A DNA stretch of 36,751 nt, taken from Ramlibacter sp. (GTDB taxonomy: Bacteria; Pseudomonadota; Gammaproteobacteria; Burkholderiales; Burkholderiaceae_C). The stretch is from the NCBI RefSeq assembly GCF_028292805.1, contig NZ_JAQGLS010000241.1, positions 1 to 36,751 on the forward strand, written 5' to 3'. Both the position numbers and the translations under genes were made by a program. A model generated the notes under the pieces. It saw nothing but the letters and a program-made list of their open reading frames with translations, did no database searches and was not told the origin of the DNA. Position 1 is the stretch's first letter; every line of letters begins with the position of its first letter. Below, in pieces: positions 31,354-36,751 of this stretch.

Positions 31354-33847
31354 GGACGCCCCCGGCCTCGGCCACCCGTTCCATGAACTCTTCCAGCTGC
31401 TCGATCGCCAGCGGCCGCGAATACAGGTAGCCCTGGTAGCGGTCGCAGCCCTGCCGCGCCAGGAACAGGCGCTGCTCTTCCGTCTCCACCCCTTCCGCGA
31501 TCACGTTCAGGCCAAGGCTGTGGCCCAGCCCGATGATCGTGGCCGCGATCGCCGCGTCGTTGGAGTCGGTCAGAATGTCCTTGACGAACTCCCGGTCGAT
31601 CTTCAGTTCGTCCAGCGGCAGCCGTTTGAGGTACGACAGCGACGAGTAGCCGATGCCGAAGTCGTCCACCGACAAGGTGATCCCGATTTCCTTGAGGTTC
31701 GCCATCTTCGCCACCGTCTGGTCCAGGCCGTCGACCAGCAAACTCTCGGTCAGCTCCAGCTTCAGCCGCGCCGGTGGCGCTCCGGCCTTGCGCACGCAAT
31801 CGATCACCTCGCTGACGAAGTCGGGATGGCGGAACTGCCGCACGCTGACGTTCACCGCGATGCTCAGGTGGCTGCACTCGGGACGCGCGGCCCAGGCCGC
31901 CAGCTGCGCGCACGCCTGTTCCACCACCCAGTGGCCGATCGGGATGATCAGCGACGTGTCCTCCGCCGTCGGGATGAAATCGGCCGGCTGGACCTTGCCG
32001 CGGGTCGGGTGCTCCCAACGCAGCAGCGCCTCGACCCCGACCATGCGGCCGTCGGCACCCACCTGCGGCTGGTATTCGATGCGCAGCTGGTTCTCGCGCC
32101 AGGCTTGCCGCAGGTCGGTGGCCAGCGCCGCGTTGGCGGTGGCCACCGCCTGCATTTCCGGATCGAAGAAGCGCACTGCGTTGCGGCCGGCCGCCTTGGC
32201 CTGGTACATCGCCAGGTCGGCCTGCTTGAGCAACTCGCTGACGCTGTTGGGGCCTTTCTCGAACAGCGTCACGCCGATGCTGCAGGTGCTGTGGTGCAGG
32301 TAGCCCGGCAGCACGTACGGCTCGCCCAGTCCGGCCAGGATGCGCTCGCTCACCACCTTGGCCGCGGTCATGGGATCGAGCGGCTTTTCCGGCGTGTTTT
32401 CCAGCAGCACCACGAATTCGTCGCCGCCCAGCCGCGCCACCAGGTCGCCCTTTGCCACGCAGTTGCGCAGCCGCCGCGCCACCTGCTGCAGCAGCAGGTC
32501 GCCCTTCTGGTGGCCCAGCGTGTCGTTCAGCACCTTGAAGTTGTCCAGGTCGATGAACATCAGCGCGCCTTCGCGGCAGTGGCCGGTGCCCTCGCCCACC
32601 GCCTGGTTCAGCCGGTCCAGCAAGTGCTGGCGGTTCGGCAGCTGCGTGAGCGGGTCGTAGAACGCCAGGTACTGAATTTTCTCTTCCGCAGTCTTGCGTT
32701 CGGTGATGTCGCGCCCGACTGCCACCCAGTGAGTCAGGCGGCGCGCGTCGTCCCACACCGGCGAGACGTCCAGGTCGACCCAGTACGGCTCGCCGGCCTT
32801 GGTGTAGTTGATCAGGTCGACCCGCACCCGCTCCCATTGCTCGAGACCGGTGCGGATGCGGTCGAGCTGCGCGCGCTGGCTGTCCGGGCCTTGCAGGAAG
32901 CGCGGCGACCGGCCCAGCACTTCGTCGCGGCTGTAGCCGGTGCGGCGCACGAAAGCGTCGTTGACGAACACGATGCGTGGCCCGGGCGCCCGAAAGGGCG
33001 CCGCTTCCGTGATGATGACAATGTCGTTCAGGCGGGCGATGCTGCCTTCCAGCAGCATCAGATGCTGCTGGGCCTGGCGGCGCGCGGTGACGTCGCGCAT
33101 GTGCAGCGCCAGGCCGTTGCCGAACGGGAAGCCGCGCAGTTCCAGCCAATGGCTGACCTGGGCGTCGATCTCCTCGAGCTCGATCGCCTCGCGTTTTTCC
33201 AGCGCCCGCCGGAACCGCTCTTCCAGCGCCAGCCGCGCCCGTTTCTGGAAGAAGCTCCAGATGTAGCGGCCGATCGGCATCTCGCCGGCCGGTGCAAGCA
33301 ATTGTTCGGCTTGCTCGTTGGCGTAACTGATGCGACCCTGGTGATCGATGGTGGCGAAGGCTTCGCCGCTGCCGAGCGAACCGCCCATGCTCACCGTGTG
33401 CCGCAGCAGCGTGCCGGCCGCATGGCCGGCCGGCGCGATCTCCTGCACGATGCCCTCGGCGCCGATGATATCGCCGGCTTCGTCCCGCAGCGGCTGGCCC
33501 ACGGCCCGCGCCCAGATGCGTCGGCCCTGAAGGGAATCGACCTGCACTTCGATGTCGAACGGCGTGCCGTGTTCGTGGCAGGCACGCATGCGCGCATCCA
33601 GCTCGGCCCGGTGCTCCTTGACGTAGTGGCAAAGCGCATTGGCGAAGCTGGGCGTGTAGCCGGGCTCGGCACCATGCAGGCGGGCCAGCTGGTCCGACCA
33701 GTAAAGCTTGCCATTGCGAATGTCGAGACGCCAGAACCCGATGAACGCGCTTCGTTCGACCAGGTGCAGGAGATGGCCTGCGCTGTCCGCGGTGACTGGT
33801 TCCATTGAAGCCGATGTGTCTTTGCCGCATCTTAAGTGGGGTGGCAT
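31334..33847 (-). CDS. PAS-PAS-PAS-GGDEF-EAL c-di-GMP signalling protein
   Basis: The 837-residue protein has no clear membrane helix. Three PAS-type domains lie at about 30-140, 160-260 and 275-390 (the last with GYSRDEVLGRSPRFLQGPDS, typical of LOV/PAS families but lacking the flavin cysteine motif). GGDEF is intact at 474-478 (ARLGGDEFVV), but the upstream inhibitory RxxD site reads AKGD, so feedback inhibition is probably lost. The EAL domain is complete: EALLRWEHP at 606, NVSVRQF, ELTES, DDFGIGYSSL and AEGVETEEQ. It could make and degrade c-di-GMP. The ATG at 33847 has GAGG 11 bases upstream; ATG at 33805 is an alternative without a clear site. Confidence 0.92.
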   Translation of the reverse strand: MPPHLRCGKDTSASMEPVTADSAGHLLHLVERSAFIGFWRLDIRNGKLYWSDQLARLHGAEPGYTPSFANALCHYVKEHRAELDARMRACHEHGTPFDIEVQVDSLQGRRIWARAVGQPLRDEAGDIIGAEGIVQEIAPAGHAAGTLLRHTVSMGGSLGSGEAFATIDHQGRISYANEQAEQLLAPAGEMPIGRYIWSFFQKRARLALEERFRRALEKREAIELEEIDAQVSHWLELRGFPFGNGLALHMRDVTARRQAQQHLMLLEGSIARLNDIVIITEAAPFRAPGPRIVFVNDAFVRRTGYSRDEVLGRSPRFLQGPDSQRAQLDRIRTGLEQWERVRVDLINYTKAGEPYWVDLDVSPVWDDARRLTHWVAVGRDITERKTAEEKIQYLAFYDPLTQLPNRQHLLDRLNQAVGEGTGHCREGALMFIDLDNFKVLNDTLGHQKGDLLLQQVARRLRNCVAKGDLVARLGGDEFVVLLENTPEKPLDPMTAAKVVSERILAGLGEPYVLPGYLHHSTCSIGVTLFEKGPNSVSELLKQADLAMYQAKAAGRNAVRFFDPEMQAVATANAALATDLRQAWRENQLRIEYQPQVGADGRMVGVEALLRWEHPTRGKVQPADFIPTAEDTSLIIPIGHWVVEQACAQLAAWAARPECSHLSIAVNVSVRQFRHPDFVSEVIDCVRKAGAPPARLKLELTESLLVDGLDQTVAKMANLKEIGITLSVDDFGIGYSSLSYLKRLPLDELKIDREFVKDILTDSNDAAIAATIIGLGHSLGLNVIAEGVETEEQRLFLARQGCDRYQGYLYSRPLAIEQLEEFMERVAEAGGVLTPEPS

Positions 33848-33872
33848 CGCAGCGGGGACCTCATGAGCACTC

Positions 33873-33888
33873 GTAGGCCTGGTCCTAC
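33873..33888. promoter_or_regulatory. GTAGG-N6-CCTAC palindrome in the divergent signalling promoter
   Basis: A perfect dyad of 5-base arms lies between the divergent PAS-GGDEF-EAL and receiver genes. A second small palindrome, CACGCA-AA-TGCGTG (33888-33901), abuts it. The half-site GTAGGA recurs in other intergenic gaps of the window (7802, 26741, 29985, 30077 reverse, 30510 reverse). The form suits a dimeric LuxR/NarL-type or similar regulator; no regulator has been tied to it. Confidence 0.4.
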
Positions 33889-33978
33889 ACGCAAATGCGT
33901 GAGTATCCGTATTGTCCAGTCGCTGGCTGACCTAGAGTCCATTACGCCTTGACACTGAACCTTACTTATTGAGCTCCC

Positions 33979-34404
33979 GTGCAACTCGCTTGTTTTGTCG
34001 TCGAGGACAACGCGGAAATCCATGAAAACCTTGCCGGTGCCCTGGAAGAGCTCACTTGCGTCAAGGTGGTCGGCGGCAGCCCCACCGAGGATGCGGCCTT
34101 CGAGTGGCTGGTCGGCCACCCCGGCGGCTGGAACATGGTGATCGTGGACCTCTTCCTCAAGGGTGGCAGCGGCATCCGGCTGATCCAGCGGCTGGAACGC
34201 ACGCGCCCGGAGCAAAAGGTGGTTGTCTTCAGCAATTACGTGAACGCCAGCGTGCGCAAGCGCTGCGGCCAGCTCGGCGTGGACGCCGTGTTCGACAAGT
34301 CCACCGAGATCGACGCCCTGGTGGACTACTGCTCCCACCAGTGCACCCTGCTGGGCGCCCATGCCGCGCTCGCTCCCGATCAGCCAACCGGAGGAACCCC
34401 ATGA
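33979..34404 (+). CDS. Stand-alone receiver-domain response regulator
   Basis: The 141-residue protein is almost only a receiver domain. It has the acidic pocket in CFVVEDNAEIHENL, phosphoacceptor Asp in MVIVDLFLKGGSG, the switch Ser in VVVFSNYVN and the conserved Lys in AVFDKSTEID. A short tail without a DNA-binding domain follows, so it would act by protein contacts, like CheY or Spo0F. The start is GTG at 33979. The stop overlaps the next start (ATGA), pairing it with a degenerate hybrid kinase. Confidence 0.85.
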   Translation: MQLACFVVEDNAEIHENLAGALEELTCVKVVGGSPTEDAAFEWLVGHPGGWNMVIVDLFLKGGSGIRLIQRLERTRPEQKVVVFSNYVNASVRKRCGQLGVDAVFDKSTEIDALVDYCSHQCTLLGAHAALAPDQPTGGTP

Positions 34405-35678
34405 GTGCTACCGTCGCATTCCCCGCGCTTTCCCTTGTCGAACCGGAGCCGGCCATGTCTTCTGCCCCCTCGGACCCGCCGCCAGGCTTCGATGCCGCTG
34501 GCGCGCCCACGGCCACCAGCGTGCCCGCCTCGGGCCGCCGCTGGTCCGACGGCGCCGGCACCTATGCGCCGTCCGATCCCAACGCCGGCTGGTCGATGGC
34601 GCAGCAGTGGCCGAACCTGGTGGCCGCCTTGTCCGAGCAGGCGGTGGAAAGCAGCAACCTGCTGCTGCGCGCCCTGAACTACCTGGTGGGCGCCGGACGG
34701 CTGCGCCGCAGCGAGGCCAAGGCGCTGAGCGATGCGATGCACACGCTGCGCGGCACCAGCCTGCGCGCCCAGCAGATCACCCGGCTGGCCGGTGGCCGCA
34801 TTCGCCAGGCGCGCGAGCGCGTCGACCTGTCGGAGCTGGTGCGCCACGTGGTGGACGAGCGCGGCACCGAGTTGACCGCGGCCGGCGTCACGGTCAGCTC
34901 CGACCTGCAGGCCGTGGACGTGCTGCTGGACCCGCCGGTGGCGATCAGCCTGTTGAACAGCATCCTCGACTGGTCTACCAGCTTCAGCAAGGACCTGCAC
35001 CTGACGCTGGTCCCCTCGGAGTGGCCCGGACCGGCGCAGCTGCGGGTCCGGGTGGCGACGCCGCCGCCAGCGGCTGCCTCCACCCACCCCACCACCCCCG
35101 GTGTGGCCGCCCGCCCGCGCGGCCGCCGGCTCAACGATGGCCTGCACTGGATGCTGCTGCGCCAGATCGCCGCATCTTCCGAGCTGACGGTGACGCGTTC
35201 GCGCGCCGACGGCGCCGCCCTGCTCACCATCGACTTTCCCAAGACCTTCATCAACACCGAAGGCATGGCCTGCCTGGAGCTGACCGATGCCGAGGGCCAG
35301 GCCACCTCGCTGCGCGAGACCTGGGTGCTGGTGATGACGCGCGACGACCGGCTGCGAGCCGAGGCCGTGGATTCGCTGCGCAAGATGGGCATCGATGCCG
35401 TCGCCGCCTCCGACCCGATGCATGCGCGCGTGGTGATGGCCGAGAGCCGGCCGAACGTTCTGGTCACCGCCTGGGACATCACTTCCGACGAAGTGGCGGC
35501 CTTTCGCCGCGACGTGCTGGGCGGCGAGGAGCGCTGCCCGCTGGTGGAGATCACCCGCGATCTGCCTTCCTTTCACCTCAGCGGTTTCGACCGTTTTGAA
35601 ACGCCCAAGGTCGGCCGCGACCAGCTGACGGCGGAACTGCCGCCGACAGTGTTGTTCGAGCTGGTCAAAATCGTTTGA
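34401..35678 (+). CDS. Degenerate hybrid histidine-kinase-like protein
   Basis: The 425-residue protein starts with a disordered Pro/Ala/Ser-rich part (1-65). A DHp-like helical pair follows (about 70-150), with SDAMHTLRGTSLRAQQ where the phosphoacceptor helix would be. An ATPase-like part (150-282) reads SLLNSILDWSTSFSK at the N-box, with Asp190 where the second Asn is expected. A Pro/Thr-rich linker stands in for the G1 box, and LNDGLHWMLLRQIAASSELT is G2-like. The C-terminus (306-425) is receiver-like (ETWVLVMTRDDRLRAEAVDS), but the phosphoacceptor position reads VLVTAWD. Both activities seem lost, suggesting a scaffold or a phosphorylation-independent partner of the coupled receiver. GGAGGA precedes the ATG. 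Confidence 0.65.
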   Translation: MSATVAFPALSLVEPEPAMSSAPSDPPPGFDAAGAPTATSVPASGRRWSDGAGTYAPSDPNAGWSMAQQWPNLVAALSEQAVESSNLLLRALNYLVGAGRLRRSEAKALSDAMHTLRGTSLRAQQITRLAGGRIRQARERVDLSELVRHVVDERGTELTAAGVTVSSDLQAVDVLLDPPVAISLLNSILDWSTSFSKDLHLTLVPSEWPGPAQLRVRVATPPPAAASTHPTTPGVAARPRGRRLNDGLHWMLLRQIAASSELTVTRSRADGAALLTIDFPKTFINTEGMACLELTDAEGQATSLRETWVLVMTRDDRLRAEAVDSLRKMGIDAVAASDPMHARVVMAESRPNVLVTAWDITSDEVAAFRRDVLGGEERCPLVEITRDLPSFHLSGFDRFETPKVGRDQLTAELPPTVLFELVKIV

Positions 35679-35686
35679 AGTGACAA

Positions 35687-35717
35687 GCAAACGGGCCGCG
35701 CATCGCGGCCCGTTTGC
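35687..35717. terminator. Strong intrinsic terminator, probably bidirectional
   Basis: GCAAACGGGCCGCG, loop CAT, CGCGGCCCGTTTGC is a perfect 14-bp inverted repeat. It starts 8 bases after the kinase-like gene stop and lies between it and the opposing EAL gene. T-runs are short, but the stem contains A3/T3 ends on both sides. Confidence 0.8.
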
Positions 35718-35792
35718 CCTTGTGGAGAGGATCCGGCTTCGCCGGCCCTTCCTCCGCCGATCGGTCGCTCGAAAAGCGACCCAGGGCGACTT

Positions 35793-36751
35793 TCAGGTGC
35801 TTTTCGGCGGATGGATTGGGCCAGCCTTGAGCATGCGCACCAGTTGCTCGGCCGGCACTGGCGGGCTGTAGTAGAAGCCTTGCGCCTGGTCGCAGCCCAG
35901 CGCCCGCAGCGCCGCCGCCTGGCCTTCGGTTTCCACGCCCTCGGCCACCACCTTGAGATTGAGGCCGCGCGCCAGCGAGACGCAAGTGCGCACGATGCCT
36001 TCGTAGGCGGCATCCGCGGTGATCTTCTTGACGAAGGCGCGGTCGATCTTCAGCTCGTCGATCGGCAAGGTGACGATGTAGGCGAGCGACGAATAGCCGG
36101 TGCCGAAGTCGTCGATCGCCACCGGCACGCCGAGCGCCCTCACCTGCTGCAGGATTTCGATGGCGCGCTCCATGTTCGAGATCAGGATGCTCTCCGTCAC
36201 CTCGATGCCGATGGCCGACGGGTCCCCATCCAGCACCTCCAGCGCGCGCTTCAGCGCCGGGACGAAATCGTCGGTGCGCAACTGCGCGGCGGCCACGTTG
36301 ACGGCGATGCGCGGCGCGTTCAAACCCGCTTCGCGCCAGCTGCGCCAGTCGGCGATCGCCCGCTCCATGATCTTCTGCGCCACCTCGCCGATCAGCCCGG
36401 TGGTTTCCAGCGCCGGCACGAACTCGCCCGGCGGCACCAGCCCGCGCATGGGGTCCATCCAGCGCACCAGGGCCTCGACGCCGATGATGCGGCCGGTGGC
36501 CAGTTCGACCTTGGGCTGGTAGTAGTTGACGAACTCGCTCTTCTCCAGCGCGCGCCGCAGCTGCGGTTCCAGCCGGAAGTGCAGGCTCTGCACGTTGTCG
36601 ATGGTGCGGTCGAAGAAGGCCATCGGCTGCTCGCGCTCGATCGCCATCTGCAGCGCCGCATCGGCCGCGTTCACCACTTCGTCGAGCGACTTGCCGTCGT
36701 CGGGAAAGGACGCGAAGCCCAGGTTGACCGGGCACACCAGCGAGAGGTGGT
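35793..36751 (-). CDS. GGDEF/EAL-domain protein, C-terminal part
   Basis: The frame is open to the window edge, so the N-terminus is missing. The visible part begins at the end of a GGDEF-type domain (PVNLGFASFPDDGKSLDEVV, then NAADAALQMA). A full EAL domain follows: VEALVRWMDP, NVAAAQLRTDDF, IEVTESILI, AIDDFGTGYSSLAYI, IDELKIDRAFV and VVAEGVETEGQ. The acidic and metal-binding residues for c-di-GMP hydrolysis are present, so phosphodiesterase activity is likely. Whether the GGDEF part is active cannot be seen. It is the second c-di-GMP enzyme flanking the receiver/kinase-like pair. Confidence 0.9.
   Translation of the reverse strand, partial: HLSLVCPVNLGFASFPDDGKSLDEVVNAADAALQMAIEREQPMAFFDRTIDNVQSLHFRLEPQLRRALEKSEFVNYYQPKVELATGRIIGVEALVRWMDPMRGLVPPGEFVPALETTGLIGEVAQKIMERAIADWRSWREAGLNAPRIAVNVAAAQLRTDDFVPALKRALEVLDGDPSAIGIEVTESILISNMERAIEILQQVRALGVPVAIDDFGTGYSSLAYIVTLPIDELKIDRAFVKKITADAAYEGIVRTCVSLARGLNLKVVAEGVETEGQAAALRALGCDQAQGFYYSPPVPAEQLVRMLKAGPIHPPKST

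Noticed and set aside
31148-33808. 886-codon plus-strand frame opposite the PAS-GGDEF-EAL gene
   Set aside because: The minus strand has intact GGDEF and EAL motifs; the plus frame has none.
33949-33954. Perfect TTGACA upstream of the receiver gene
   Set aside because: No -10 box at a suitable distance; with the GTG at 33979, a 17-base spacer would put the -10 at 33972 inside the ribosome-binding region.

Overview
The window is dense, GC-rich DNA with strong third-position G/C bias. Its gene families (NAD-linked fds formate dehydrogenase, several orphan Bug-type solute-binding proteins, a CaiB-type CoA-transferase, CsbD, DUF2164 and DUF2917 proteins, many GGDEF/EAL proteins) point to a beta-proteobacterium of the order Burkholderiales, probably Comamonadaceae-like. 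No rRNA, tRNA, CRISPR array or intact prophage was seen.

Layout. (1) 1-3749: the end of fdsB and all of fdsA, a molybdenum- or tungsten-dependent formate dehydrogenase. (2) 3750-6750: an insertion-sequence graveyard. It holds an IS1182-like scrap, a broken IS66 tnpB-tnpC copy with an internally inverted piece, and an IS66 tnpA remnant on the other strand. A complete biotin synthase gene (bioB) sits alone between the remnants. (3) 6751-10870, minus strand: a 60-residue protein coupled to an alpha/beta hydrolase, then a coupled operon of Bug solute-binding protein, CoA-transferase and crotonase-fold protein. (4) 10923-12152, minus strand: a class V aminotransferase with its own terminator. It is divergent from a GntR/FCD regulator, and the shared promoter region has two copies of a near-palindromic operator. 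(5) 12281-20676, plus strand: GntR regulator, large FAD/Fe-S 2-hydroxyacid dehydrogenase, GNAT acetyltransferase, hybrid histidine kinase, otnK and otnC. Nearly every junction is a 4-base start/stop overlap. (6) 20713-24829: a LysR-type regulator gene broken by an amber codon, divergent from a Bug protein, a 3-hydroxyisobutyrate-dehydrogenase-type reductase and an FMN-dependent 2-hydroxyacid dehydrogenase. (7) 24836-27057: murQ, a membrane protein, a DUF2164 gene with a frameshifted tail, and csbD. (8) 27110-29929: penicillin-binding protein 1A. (9) 30141-36751: a signalling block with a DUF2917 protein, a possible ChpT/Spo0B-like phosphotransferase, a PAS-GGDEF-EAL protein, a stand-alone receiver coupled to a degenerate hybrid kinase, and the C-terminal part of a further EAL protein.

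Regions 4-6 read as catabolism of small 2-hydroxy and tetronic acids. A LtnD-like dehydrogenase, OtnK and OtnC are three of the four enzymes of the threonate/tetronate route; the isomerase OtnI is not in the window. The FAD and FMN 2-hydroxyacid dehydrogenases and the glyoxylate-type aminotransferase fit the same theme. The least conventional part is the signalling block at 30655-35678. It has an intact receiver but only kinase-like proteins that seem to have lost ATP binding, next to c-di-GMP enzymes, with a recurring GTAGGA / GTAGG-N6-CCTAC motif in nearby intergenic DNA.
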